From NCBI GenBank assembly GCA_963580455.1, contig OY756963.1, forward strand, positions 25,501,555 through 25,565,554: 64,000 bases of DNA, written 5' to 3'. The notes beneath the pieces were generated by a model, which did not search any database, was not told the origin of the DNA, and was given only the letters and a program-made list of their open reading frames with translations. Positions within the stretch are counted from its first letter, which is position 1. Each line of letters starts with the position of its first letter. A program made the translations under genes and the position numbers. The stretch is from Euonymus europaeus (Eukaryota > Streptophyta > Magnoliopsida > Celastrales > Celastraceae). This document shows, piece after piece, positions 38,354 through 51,742 of the stretch.

Positions 38354-41300
38354 CTAAATAAATCTTTCTAATGTCCTTGATATGTTAGGATCTGCAGGCC
38401 GGAAATTCTCCAACTGCAAATTGGAGCCCGCAACAATTTCATTCAAGGCACTTTCTCCTTTTTCAGATTTAATAATCTCCAAGGTGCTCCCAAGAACATA
38501 ACCTGCAAGCCCAACTTCCAGAAGTCGACCAGACCCCTCTCCACCACGAAGTAACAACAGCCCAATCTCTCTCAAGGGGATCAAACTTTCCAAAATGACC
38601 TTAGCAAAGAGGCAGCCAAGAAATTCTGGTGCCTTCGGGGCATCAGTAACTGCATCCTCCAAAGTGGAGAGAACCGATTCAAACCTGGGGAATTGCAAGT
38701 AACAAAGATGTGTTAGAATACTTAACTGAAAAGTTATGGAGTGTTTTAGTTTTATTATACAAATTGTTAAAAGCTTTTCTACCCTTCCATGAGCTGGCCT
38801 TGACTCAGCACAGCATCCGCAGGCTTTGTAAGATTCACAAGAAGCTTCGCCAATAGATCACGTTCCATGCCTTTTCTCTCAAAGGAGTCAGTAACCCAGA
38901 GGGAGACCATTGATGGATGGAAGCTTGGAGAATCCAAATCTTTAATACATAGAGCAACCTCTTTCTCATCTCGTGCACTGAAATTAAATAAAATATATCT
39001 CAGTACGCTAATCACAAATTGCAACAGCAGAAACAATACAAAAATAACAGCTCAAGACAGACTACAGACAAAGATCCATTTCCATTTTCCAATGGTATCA
39101 CAGGCCCAAGTTCATATCAAATAACATAGTACAAGAGAGAGCATTGATTTTGTCGGGTACACAACATTTACTACACCTATCAACATACACAGTGAAGCCA
39201 AACAACAAGCATGTCATCGCCAATGTCATCAACCACAACAGTAAATTTCTGACAGTTTCAGAACACATTTTGGTTCAGCCAACGCCCATAGAAACCACAA
39301 TTTCATCAGTTTTATGAGTATCAAAGAGAAGACAGCCAACCATGAAGAGAATCTAAACTCCAAAATTACAGCTTTTTAAAGGTCTTTTCAGTGAGACTTT
39401 TCACCGTAGACGTTCTTCTGATGACTTTCCCCTAAAAGCTATTAGTGAAGACGATGCTCTGATGTTGGAGAGCACTTTCGAGAAAGAAGTGAAGGCAGCC
39501 TCAAATAGATGCAATGGGAAGAAAGATTCAGGGGCAGATGGCTTCACCTGGAATTTTGCACGAGATTTTGGTCTCTTGATATTTGAAAATATAGACCCAA
39601 TAGTTTGCTAGGTAGTTCATCATATATGGTTAACTAAAGTCTTTCAGGAGAAGATTTCTCAGAGTGCTAGGGAAATCATCAACCAGGCTCAGCATGCTTA
39701 TTTAGAAGACAGATTTCAGATGCTTCATGAATTTGTAGATTACCACTCAAAATACGAGAAGAGGGGTCTATCAGGTAAACTGGATATCAAAAAAGCTTTC
39801 AACAACTTCATTAGGAACTTCCTTTTGAGAGTTTGGGGACATGATGAAACCAAAAATGGATATCTTAGTTGTGTTACTTTTGCTTCTTTTCCTATTTTTG
39901 ATCAATGCAGCTGCCACAGAGGTCATTCATGCCTCAAAGGGAGTTAGCTAAAGTAACAAAGTATATTTCTTAGTTACTTATACAATTTATAGTTTATTAC
40001 GTCATCCAACGCATTGGACAATAAAAGCTTGTGAGCTAATGATAGCTTACACAAAAGTAGTCAAAATTTCACGGTTTTCAACCATTGCTGACAACATCAC
40101 AACCAAATTCAAAATCACGCGTCATAATGTTATTAATGGAGAATTTCACATCCAAAAAAGAAAGATATTGAGGATTCCACGGAGCATTCTACTTCTACTG
40201 CCAAAACAATCTCTCACACTTTGCTTAGCATTCACAATCCCTAGGAGACGATCATTGACAGCAATAGGTGGTCTAGAATTTTAAAGGACCTAGTACATCT
40301 ATACCACAACCAGCCAAACCAAATCAAGGCCATCACTAAAACCTCGATCAAAGCTCCAAAACATCTAAAATAGTCGTTCAGTCTTACAAGGTACTTCTGA
40401 TTCCATTCATGAGACTTAAACCCCATATGTATTGTGATTGTAAATTCATATGTTCCTCTTCAAACGATTATTGACACCATCTAAAGCTTTTGCACTCAGA
40501 TACTCATTACTTTCAGGATAAGAGAACATATATTCTTTGCCATCCGTTATTAATTTCAGATGATGACCCTCACCACGAAGATAATTGAATTTTGAAGCCC
40601 TCTGCATTGCTTAGTTAGAGAATTGAAAAGTAACTACTTGTTTCCATTAGAAAGTGCTTTACAGGTCTAGATTGCAGACAAGATATGAAAATACACATAT
40701 TTATATTTCAGAGCAAGTGGTTTCAAAATCTCCAGCCTTTATAAACAAACAATAAAAGAAGAAATTGATGTCAGGCCAAAGAAAAAATAGATTTTTGGTG
40801 AAATAAAATTTTGGTATAAGTTGAAAAGAAAAACCTAACGTTTAGTAGTTCAGGATTTGATTTTGATTAAATTATAGTTAGGGGGTATTTTATGATGATT
40901 ATGACAAATAATCTGGCTACAATTGACTATTGGGGTAATTTGGGGGTGGGGGTTGAGGCTAGGCTTACGAAATGGAAGTGAATGTCCAATTTGATAATGC
41001 ATGATGCCTAGCAAACTGAATGCCAAAGGATGCCCAATGGTATAAAGAATGAGACGAGATTATTACCTGTAAAATTCTTTGATGGCTGCAATAGACATGT
41101 CTCTCAAGTGTTCTTCAGGCCACACTTTTTCTGAAGGAACATTCTGGGTGAAAGCTGGTGGCTGCCCTCTTGGAGGAGGTGAAGTACCAATGGATCTTTC
41201 AGAGCTACGGCCCTGATTTTTTACGTTGCGATTAGAGTAACCAATATGACGATCTAAACCACTGGATTGATCAGAAGCAGCAGGAACTGCGTATCTGTCA

Positions 41301-44300
41301 GGAGCATTCCTGGGAAAGAGATCCTCCCGGGGGCTGTAGGTTGTTCGCTGTACAGAACTATAACCGTTCAAACCAGTTCCCATACTTCTAGAGTCCCCAG
41401 AGACGGCAGAAATATTAGCCACAGGAGAGCTAGAAATTGTTGGTGCTCCTCGTATGGACATTCCTCTAGCAAGGCCACCTTGGGGTCCTAGAGTAATAGA
41501 ATCGTCATTGGGTCTCTGAGGCAAGGGAACAGACAAGGTCCTCGCCTCATAAGACTGTCTGTCCTCCATTCGTGCGTCTTGAGCAAACCCACGAACCTGG
41601 CTAGGCAACGCACGGAAACCACCCATTTGGGAATTTGGGGAAGATATCATGTTTGAACCTCTTGGACCAAAATCCATAGGTGCCCTTCTAGAAGAATTCA
41701 TGTTTGGCGCACGGGCTAGCCGGCTTGTTTGTGCCTGCCGTTCTTGAGCAGCATCTCTATGTACTTCCTCTATTTTTTTTGGCCCTTCAACTTTCCTCCT
41801 CTGCTGCCAATTTCTTTTCCTAAGATCAATTGAATCCTTCAACATGAACCTAACCCTTGAAGATAATTTCATATTGGTTGATAAATTTTCCATCCTGTCA
41901 AAATATGCATCCATATGCTCCTTGGCTTTCGGATGGTCAATCATCTCTCCAATCGTGCTCATTAATTTGCAAAGAGCCTCAACATCTTCCTCATCTGGAT
42001 TCTGATACTGACCTAGCAACTTCTTAATGCATTCATGCATGATCCTTTCAGTAAGCATTCTCTTCTTGTACAACTCCCCAATTAGTCTAATGTTACCCAG
42101 CATTCGTCTCCGTGCCTTCACTCTTTTCTCTTCTCTTTCCTCCGCAGACAATTTAACCTCACCCTCTTCATCACCTTTGTCTGCCTCTTCTTGCTCTCTC
42201 TCTCCTCTCTCAAATTCCTCCTGACACTTGTTTAGAAGCAATCTCTTGAAAGTTATCTTTTCATTATCTTCACTGAAGTCAGGCATCTCACCAGCCAGAT
42301 GATGACAAAAGTCTGCATACATTTCACAGAAAGTAGGCTCTGTCAAAGCTTTGTCAAAAATTTGTGAAATGACACCAGTGAGAGTGACAACATTGTCAAT
42401 GTTGACTGTTTTTACTTGCTCAAACAATTTTTCAAAGTTCTGAGGTGTTAGCTTGTTCAGTATAGCTTTTAATTGTCGTTGCTTGGCCTGTTCCACATCT
42501 GTCACTTTACCCACTTCATACTTTCTCTCAGCTTTATGCATAACCTGTAATGGAGTCTGCGGAGAAGGAAACAAACCCTTCTGCTGGAAATTAGTAGCAC
42601 GCTGCCACTTGTCTGCATCAGGGCTATTTCTTTGCATCCCTCCGTGAGAACCCATGGACTGCATTGGCCCAGATAAAATTCCTCCATATTGCACAGGACC
42701 CTGTGCACGTGGATTACTTAAAACACCATAATTGCCTCCTTGGCCAGGACGAAATCCTGTATTGCTTCCATAACCAATATCAAGATGTGGGTCTCTCCCT
42801 CCAAAAGGACCTAGCTGCTTATTCCATCTGTCACCATCAATCATGACACTCCCGCGACGGTCAATACGAGAACCTCCAGAATACCTATCTGTTCCTCTTC
42901 CAGGACTAGGATATGAATCAATAGGATGAGAAACACTGACGTTTGTTTTCATTACGGCCTCAGTTATGTCTGGTGCAATTTCAAAACCATCAGGCAGATT
43001 TTTACACTTGTCTGCGAATTGCAAAAGGAAATCTTTAGAATACTTTTTGTCAGCATTTTCATTTCCATCATTTTCATAATTCAACAATCCTCCATGTGCC
43101 TTTTCTCCATTGGCTGGACTTTGAAGTTTTAATGCAGAGATGTCAGCAGCATCTTCCCAATCATCAGGCTCAGCTTTATCCTGCACGCCTTTCTCACTCA
43201 CTGCATCATCTCCTTGATGAATATCAGCAGATTCCTGCTTCAAAGTAACACTATCAGTGACTTCGGAAGACACAGCAGATTCATTCTTTTCCTCCAGCCC
43301 TTTATATGCTATGTAAAGATCAGAAGTTGTACCAGCAGCATCTGCTTTCTGGAGAACTTCTTTCATCTTCTTTTTTACTCTAGGATTACTACTCTTCGGC
43401 TTAGTCAGTTCTGGAATGGGTTTATCCTTGGAAACCATGCTAGAAATAGTGCTCTCCACACTGTCTTTTGAAGTTGCTTCAGAAAGATCAGCACTAGTGA
43501 CAGGATCAGGGTGCTGATCTTGCATCACAGTCTTCATAACAGAAATTTCACTCCTACCCGTCAAATCACTCTTGCTTGTAGAAGCATCAACAACGACAAT
43601 ATTATCACCTGAAGAATTTTCAGAATCTGTGGAATCCATCCGGAAAGTCAATTTGTCAATATTATCAGATGTGTCGTCTACTTTTTTGCAGCAATATGCA
43701 GGTTCATCCAAACCTCTCTGCACAATTTCCAAGGTTGGACCCTCACTGCTGATACTTGTTTCCTTAAAAACGTAACCCTGATCAGCTTGTTTAGAAACTA
43801 CAAGAGATTCTGGAGTTCCAGAAACCAAAGAAAGGTTGGAATCATCACTATCCTCTTTAGGCCCTTCAAATATTGCTTTTCCTATGGATTCCTGTGACCC
43901 AAGAGTTTCACAATCTAGTTGTTCTTGTAGAGAATAATCATCCGACTTCACATTATTAGCAGTGTCCACTGTGTGAACAATGGAACCTGCATCAGAAACT
44001 TCAGAAGAAATGCTCACTAAGCCACCTCCAACATTAGTACTAGAAGCAACAATGTCTTTAGCTTCGTCACTTTCAGAATCTCGTGAAGGGAAACTCAAAG
44101 GAGTATGTTGTTCACCAACCTGCAAAGAATGACTTAAATCCATGCCAAAGAAATATAAAAAAAAACTAAAATAATTAACATTAGGAAGGAAAATTTTCAG
44201 GCTAACGTACCTGATGATGAGGTTGCAAATGTCTATTCTCTCCTGGCCTCTTTTGATGATCTTTAATAGAGTTTGACCTCAAAATTTCCTTCTTCCTGCC

Positions 44301-47290
44301 TTCACTATTGGTCACACCAGGCACAGACTCTTCAAATTGGCCATCTGAAGCGGAGGATAAATGATTAGTCACTGAATTATCAACAGAAACACCAGCAGGA
44401 ACCACCCCAGTTTGTTCAGATGCCACTGGCTTGGAAGCAAAAGATTCACCAATAGGTTTTGGCTGCTGCAAAGAGCTTTCAGAGAAAGCATTGGCATCTC
44501 TTTGAGAGAGAGACGAGCTAACTTCTCCAAATGACCTAGAAGATTTAGGAGATCCACTATTTTCAATGGCAGGTGGATTATTCTGCAATGATGATTCTGC
44601 CACTTTTACTCCAGAAGAACCAGTTGCGGGTTTCACAGTCACCTTTGTTGTTCCTGATGGCAGATAGGTGATCGCATTATGAACATCATGAGTATGTTCT
44701 GAGTTGGAAGGTTCAGCAGAACCATGCATTGCAGCTCCAGTCTTATTTACAGGCAGAGTAGTAGCACTTTGGTTCATGAACGACACATTCTGTAGACCTT
44801 GGCTAACAGAATAGTTGGGCCTTGGAGCCTGAGAGTTGGGTGCTATCTGGCTACTCGTTAATGGTAGAGAGCTTGGAGCTGGAAAAAACAGTGAACTGGG
44901 ATTATAGGTGCCCGGATAGTAGTTCATTGGATGAGAGTGTCCAAACGATGGAACAGGCTGGGATTGTGGTACATTAGGATGAGACCTTTGCGATGTGCTA
45001 CTGTCTGTATATGCATCCAGCCTCAGCTCCTCATGTGTCTCGGGGTGAGTGATCTTCACAGTTGATTTACGGGGACCACCAAACTTTCCTCCCTGCTGCT
45101 GGGGATATTGTGGGTTCATGCCAATTCCCAGGGCGCCTAGATTTGGGGATAGCTGAGGACCCATCTGGGTAGTGAAACCCAAGCCCTGGCCATGATGCAT
45201 AATTCCTTGAGGCTGCATTGGATGCTGAAGACCTTGAACAAACACCTGTTGCTGTATTTGAGGAGCATTTCGCATTGATAATGGCATAGGAATCGGCATC
45301 TGGAGTGAAGTTCCAGTCGCACCCTGAGACTGTATCTGTGGATTGGGTCCACCAAACTGCCCAGAAACCTGTGGCTGGTGAAATGGTATTTGCATAGAAG
45401 TTATTGGAATGGGAAGAACTGGAGGCTTCTGTGTTTGGCTAACAGAAGGAGCAGCTGACGCTTGACTATCCCTTTTGGCTTTGGACACTGGTTGAACTTC
45501 CGTGGAATTAGGCTGATCAATGTCATCCTTCCTTGCTGCCTGTTGCTTAGGAACTGGAGTTGGCAATGGAGGTGCAGATCGAAAGGGCTCATACCTTGCC
45601 TGCAAGTTTTACGGATAAAATAATTTCTCAACATTCTTTGTTATGAAGGATTCCAGCAACAATGCCCATCAGCAGTATTAAAAAAATTATGATTGTATCA
45701 GAATGGCTTATGTGACTGAAAAAGGAATCATGCAACAACTCAATAACCATTGAGTCAGGTGAATCCAATAATGACAAAGAAAGTGTCCAATCGTGTGCTT
45801 GACAGTTGGCGCATAGTAATGGAAAACTTGAAAGAAGATGCTTCGGGGGGAAAAAAGAACTCGAAAGAGGATGTGATGAAGAAACAACTACAAAATAATG
45901 CAACAATAAGCGGTGCATTGACATAAATCTCTTCTTTTAATACAGGAAAACAACAAAGATGGAGAACCTGGTCACGTTTCTGCTCATCCAAATTTGGCGG
46001 AGCTGAGCTAGTTCGAGCAGGAATCTACAATAATATTGGAAACAAGACTGACAAAATTTGTAAGGACGAAACTAAGCGGAAGGAAAAAAAGAGGGAGAGA
46101 GGCAGGAAAGTATCAAGCACCATGCATAAGTTAAAAAGCTTGAATGAAGACGGTGAGAAAGGAACAATACCTGCATTCCATTCATGAAACCTGGACTTAT
46201 GGATCCAAACTGAAATGGGAAAGCTTTAGGTGCATCTCCTGGGGCAACACCATCAGAAAACATTGATAAGCATAAATTAGTTAGAACTTAGAAATGTAAA
46301 ATCCAGAAGAGAGAGAGAACCAGTTAAGAAAAATTAACATTGGTGATATAATTTTCGACTTTTCGTACAAATTATAGACAGCACCAGGATTCATATAATT
46401 CAAACCATTTATACCCATATAAAAATCTTCTACCAACATCAAACATGAGATGAGAATATACCCTTGGTGGGGGTGGCAGGGCCACCACTGCCGGGGGTCA
46501 AGGTGGAAGGCTGAGAAGGTGGAGCTTTCGGAACAGCTTTGCTGCTACTCCTCTGAGGAACTGACACTTCAGTTGGCTTCGCAGCAATTCCACTCGATAC
46601 TGGTACATTATATGTTCCTATCAGGAGGAAACATGGTTCAAAACCAAATCAAACAAGGGTAAAATACATCAAATTTAAAATATAAGTTTCCATCAAATAA
46701 GCACATCTTTCACCAAGTAATATCCCATTCAAATTAAGATTAAACAAACTTTCACTCCATTAATCCAAAAGTACACGGATATACCATGTACTTGCGGCTG
46801 AATATGGGTACCATTCTGAACATTCCGTGGGGCAGTAGTAGAATTACTCGACTCAGAAGAATTCACAGCAGGTATGTTTCCCCTAGTTTGCCCTCCTTGT
46901 GCATTGTTACCCTTCTTAAAGCTATCGGCATGACAAAAAACAATGAAAACAAAAAATCAAATATTCAGAAAAGACACCCAAATCATAAGGAAGCCGCAAT
47001 AGCTTATCAACAACAACAAGAACAACATTTAACCATCCGCTCACAATCATAAACCGACGAAAAAAAATCCAAAACAAAACAAAAGAGCGTTAAAAACCCT
47101 AGAAAAATTACCTTCTGCCGGAGGGTAGAGTCGACGAAGATGGACTGATGGAAGGAGAAGGGACGGGCCCGCCGCCACCGCCCTTACCGTAAACACCTGA
47201 GGAGCTCCGCTGCTGATTCGAGCTTGCGGATCGCCCCGTTTTTCTGTACTGTGTATCACCTCTATCGGACCTTGATTGATTGACGGACAT
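38354..47290 (-). CDS. EIF4G: Eukaryotic translation initiation factor 4G (eIF4G)
   Basis: Nine coding exons on the minus strand: 47290-47112, 46921-46785, 46617-46462, 46238-46171, 46024-45968, 45599-44211, 44119-41067, 38977-38783, 38684-38354. They join in phase to about 1854 residues, within the range for the plant large form (not eIFiso4G). The start MSVNQSRSDRGDTQYRKTGR agrees with plant eIF4G. The N-terminal half is Gln/Ser/Pro-rich. The eIF4E-binding motif YSKDFLL starts at Tyr1022. The MIF4G domain (eIF4A/RNA binding) spans about 1209-1432, starting at QLKAILNKLTPQNF. The MA3 domain begins near 1664 (EHLRDMSIAAIKEFY) and crosses two introns. The protein scaffolds eIF4F on capped mRNA. 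Intron 7 (41066-38978) contains an L1 remnant. A likely 5' UTR intron has its acceptor near 47346. Confidence 0.95.
39370..39950 (+). mobile_element. Degenerate L1-type LINE fragment in eIF4G intron 7 (antisense to the gene)
   Basis: On the plus strand broken frames read KDSGADGFTWNFARDFG (compare the KAPGPDGFT motif of L1 reverse transcriptases). Further on, QAQHAYLEDRFQMLHEFVD leads to GLSGKLDIKKAFNNF (compare the LLKLDFEKAYD block that holds the first catalytic Asp). Several stops separate these blocks, so it is inactive. The ends were not located. Confidence 0.7.
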
Positions 47291-48615
47291 ATATCCGTTT
47301 CACTAAATTCCTCCTTTCTTCCTTCGTTTTCACTCTCTTTTTCTCTGCAACCAAACATCGATCGCCAAAACCCAATTAACAAAAAAGATGAAAAACCAAA
47401 ATCACAACGCATAAATATCAAAAATAGGGATCGGGTGTAATTGAAGAAAGTGAGGGGACCTGTAGTGGTCGAGATAGAGAGAAAGAGTGTAGAGAAAAAC
47501 AGAGATATAAATTTAGGGTTTTATTGAGGAGTGATTGCGAGATTAAAAAACAAAAGAGCTCGAAATTGGGTGAGAAAAAGAGAGATGTAGAAGGGTAAAA
47601 GGTGAATTGGGGTAAAAAGGTAACAAACTGATAAACGAAGGGTCGGTCAAAAGAACAGGTATTTTAGGAGATCGAAATCAATAGATTGAATATGTCGCTC
47701 TCTCTTTCACAAACACACTCTCTCTGTGTAAATCTTGATTCTATATAATTTCTTCTTTGACAAAGAACTGCCTTTTGTTACTGACACTACCTTAGTCACG
47801 CGCAACTGCACGCGGCGCCGCAGCTACCGGCACTTAGTGGCCCTTCCGGAGCTTGGAATTGAGATTTTGTGAGGGAGAGGTAGAAAAGAGATACTCTGAT
47901 ACGATTCTCCGTGAGTTCTCTATTTTTCTATTAACAAAATTAGGATTTCGAATCGGGATTTTTTTTCTTCTCATGTGCTAGTCAATAGGAATATATGATA
48001 GATCAATTGGAATATAGGGTAGATCAATTGGGCACCAAATTTATGAATTATCACCTAATAATTATAGGATAGATAAATTGGTCAAGTAACTGCTACAAAA
48101 ATATTACACCTATAAGTTACGGTTCGAATTGAATTTTCGATTGCGGATGGAATTCGAACTCTTTAACTCGAATACGATGAAAATAACTTTATTAATGATA
48201 AAAAAATTGCACTAAAAAAAAATCCAATACCTAAATTAACGTCTTTGTACTTACGTTAATAAAAAAATCAGGAGTTTATTGACTTGTGTAATGAAATGTG
48301 GGAATTCAAATGACAAGTGTCCTGAAATGGGTGCGTTAGGTGGCAAAGAGTTGTATACATGACATGTATCTCCATTGTTAGGTGGCACGCAGAGTCTTTT
48401 TCTATCAGGCTCCTAAAATTTCCAGATGTTTATTTATAGATAAAACAAGGTTTTCATTGACCACAAACATAACTTTAAAGGAATAATCATTGAAGTTGAA
48501 ATATTTACTGAGTAACTTTGCGTGAATGCTTCAAAATACGATCAAAACCTGTGAACTATTTTGTGTACAAGAGAATGCTGTTGTTTGTGATTCGAACATG
48601 AGCATATAATGGCAA
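47291..48615 (-). promoter_or_regulatory. Leader and promoter region of eIF4G
   Basis: A likely 5' UTR intron lies upstream of the start: acceptor TTGGTTGCAG near 47346 and a possible donor CTACAG|GTCCCC near 47460 on the minus strand. Upstream sequence is rich in CT/GA runs (47700-47735). No further gene is visible up to the Helitron boundary at 48616. Confidence 0.45.
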
Positions 48616-50146
48616 CTAGGGTAATAACCCGGGCGTTGCCCCGGGGCTTCTGAAATTTTGCAATTGTGTTCGTATTTTTGCTAATGTACATGAATAATAT
48701 GATTGTAAAACATAACCAACCAATAGTTGCCTTTTGTTATAAAATCATGCATTAAATGAAACATCTAGTGAGGGAAAAAATATGGAAAACAAAAACAGAG
48801 GATTTATATGAATATTAACTAATATGGAGAACCAAAAGTTTGAAGTGTAAATACAGTAGCTTTAGCCAGTCCACCATCCAAGATAACAACGATCGAGTTT
48901 CTCCTTCGAGCTCCACAACTCTTAGACCTCAGATTTTGAGCTCAACAATGACACAAAATAAAACTCAAGACTATTTAAATGCATATTTGATTATATAAAT
49001 GTAAACAAAATGGAAAAATAGAGTTAGACTACACAATTAGCAAGAATTAAATAATTCAAAACTTGAAGAGAATATGAGCCAAGTTACCATTATAAAACAA
49101 ACTAACCCATAGGAAGTTGCTTCCTTCAGTTCAAAAGAAACTGCATTGCTGCAAGATAGAAGATTGAAAGTTGGCACTCTGGCACCCACTTGAATCACAT
49201 TAGAATCACAATGATTAGCAAGCAAATAGAAGGGTCCTAAGCAATAGCTAGTATTAGTATCAGTATGTAAATGGAAGTATATTTGCAATTCAATGTGATT
49301 ATGAAATGAAGTTGGTTCCAATTTGAGCCATGACAATCCGTTGGCCAGAAGCTCATACTGACATTCATATTTATGGACTGTCAGTTTCGAACCAGATTTT
49401 GTAGTTTGGTAACACATAGTAAACTAAAAGTAATTGATGATTTAAACATGTAAAACCAATCAAAGTAGACATAAATTTTAACATTTTCAAAGTGCCTCAA
49501 ATATGTGTTTATACCCTATGTTTTTAGTATGAACCATGTCCGTAGGATAGAACAGCAGCTGATCCACATATGAATCAATTGAAAAAAGGAAAAAGATAGA
49601 AAGAACAAAATAAGATAACAGATATACTTCAGAGATCTTTGATAAATGTGAAACATCCTATAGAAGGATCTGAGAGCTATAAAGAAGTAAAAAATTCAAT
49701 CAAGAGAATAAATAATAGCTATGAACAGAAAGCCAAAATATGAGAAGGAAATATAAAATCAATAACAGATGTCATAAGATTTACCATTAGATAAACCTGG
49801 AAGCAAATCTAGCCCTCTCAAATGAATAAGTTAGAATAAAAAATTTAGATGGCAAGCAGGCATCCCAAAATAAGAACGGAGATTGATTTTAAAATTTCAA
49901 ATTGATGTCAAGGAGCGAGATATCAGTTTCTAAACTATTCCCCATGATATAGATTTTGACGGATGCATTGTAACTAATGGGAAACGTCTTATAGACATAA
50001 GGTTTGCATCTGAAAGTAATCATATAAGTCACTTTTCTTCCCTGCAAGATTAATAGTATAATGAGGCAGAGGAGTTATTCCTGATATGTTAAGAACACAA
50101 AAAAATGAACATACATCTCAATAATTTGAAATTCAAAGCCTTTAGC

Positions 50147-50241
50147 CATGCGGGCCATGCATGACCCATATATTCACTTTTCTTCCATGCATGACCCATA
50201 TATTCACCAATTCAAAGCCTTTAGCCATATACTCACTTGGG
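50147..50241. repeat. Local direct repeats inside the Helitron
   Basis: CATGCATGACCCATATATTC occurs twice (near 50157 and 50192). TTCAAAGCCTTTAGCCAT occurs near 50133 and 50213. They look like replication-slippage or template-switch products. Confidence 0.75.
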
Positions 50242-51636
50242 TCTCATCACTACATGAATCACTATACCAGTCTTTCAAATAACTCAGCATCTAAATAGAA
50301 GGGAACTTGCAGCAAGTAGTCTAGACTCCCATCAGTATTTTTCAAGAAGGAGCATCAAGTAAATGTTTTGCACCATTGGAATTCCCAAACTTGCTGAGAG
50401 AACTACTAAATAGAGGAAGATAATGAATTACCAAAAATGTAAATGCTCCAGAGGATTCAGGATATGTTGCCTTCTTGAAAATACCTGGAAGGAAAAATAA
50501 TAAGTTTGTTTCAGTACACATAACTGTTACGAGATCCCAAAGAAAAAGAGCATGTAAAGGCATCAATGCGAAGACTGCTTATTGGAGGGTGGATGCCGAA
50601 AAAGATTGAAAGGGAAAAGCCTACTGGAAAAAGGATTAGAAATAACACTTGACAAATACAAAAGCAACAGAAAATGATCCAACGAAGGAGAATTAGCAGC
50701 AGGTGGAACCCCTTAATGAAAATCAAGAACAAAAATTAAGTTACCTAGGTAGAGAGATACTGTAGAACGAAGAGTAAATAACTAATGTGCGCAAACTATC
50801 AATACTGATGCTTACCTTAAAACTACCTCAAACACCCAAAATTAAATCGAAACCCACCCTAATCACCTGTAATAAAGCCAAGAATCAAAGCAAGAGTCGA
50901 CAGCGAAGTGACTCTCCGGAATCAAGAGTGATAGTAGAGGGAAAATCAATAAATAACAAAGGTGATATGAGGATACCTGGAAGAAGCACGATCCTTAATG
51001 AACTTGAACAACCTAAGATAATAGAACATCAGTAACATGTAGGAGCGGAGTAAATAAATGAGCGGAGGGTCGAGAGGAGCACTGGGTAAACCTAGATTAA
51101 ACAAAGTGGAGAACGTATCTATGCGAGGAGGATCAAATCACCCGACGAAGCCACTCGCGCGATTGGGATTACTTGCAGAACAAAGTCGGTTCTCTTACAG
51201 AAGAGAGAGCAGTGGGGGAGGACGACAAAAGGGAAAAAGCAACAAAAACCCTAAGATCACCTGTCGAACCGATTGAACGGCGAAGAATCGAACGAAGCAG
51301 ACGAAGAAAAAGAGCAAGCTTGAGTTTGAAATGAACGAACGAATAAAACTTCCAGAAGGGAAGGCCCAAGGAAGACAATAAATGACTAACCTTCCGTGGA
51401 TTTCTTGCGTAGCCGAGCTAGTCGCGAAGTGATAAGTATGGCCAGGAAATGAACCGAACAGTGGAAAAGCATATGAAGGTTATCGAGCTTGGAAACCACT
51501 TGCGCGATTGGGAATACTCCACATGGTAGAGGCGGTGCTAGAACAAAAAAGAAGACAGTGTGGATGAACGACACGCAGGGTGCATATGGGTGGAGAACGG
51601 TGTCGTTTTGCATTCTCGGTTGTCAATACCAGGCGC

Positions 51637-51694
51637 AACACTGTAGCTGTACTCGTGGGACGGCTCTACAACACTGTAGCTGTACTCGTGGGAC
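51637..51694. repeat. Tandem duplication, 33-bp offset, near the Helitron 5' end
   Basis: The stretch AACACTGTAGCTGTACTCG plus GTGGGAC occurs at 51637-51661 and identically at 51670-51694. The spacer between copies is short. Confidence 0.85.
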
Positions 51695-51742
51695 TCGCCC
51701 TTATAGAGCCGCTTTTCATCCGATTATATAGATATGTATAGA

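Larger units (their letters stand above)
48616..51742 (-). mobile_element. Non-autonomous Helitron (about 3.1 kb), minus strand
   Basis: On the minus strand the 3' end has a GC-rich hairpin (CCCGGGGC, AA, CGCCCGGG; 48646-48627), then TTATTACC and CTAG at 48619-48616, followed by host T. The 5' end is placed at TCTATACATATCTATATAA starting at 51742, preceded by host A; a TC ten bases further in (51732) is also possible. No Rep/helicase is seen. Inside, frames at 49037-49417, 50342-50732 and 51058-51276 match nothing I know. Its 5' part has a 33-bp tandem duplication. Near the 5' end, AAAACGACACCGTT resembles AAAACGACGACGTT at the matching place in the first Helitron. Confidence 0.7.

Noticed and set aside
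47047..47421. Minus-strand frame of 124 codons overlapping the eIF4G start
   Set aside because: It crosses the likely 5' UTR intron and overlaps exon 1 in another frame; no family match.
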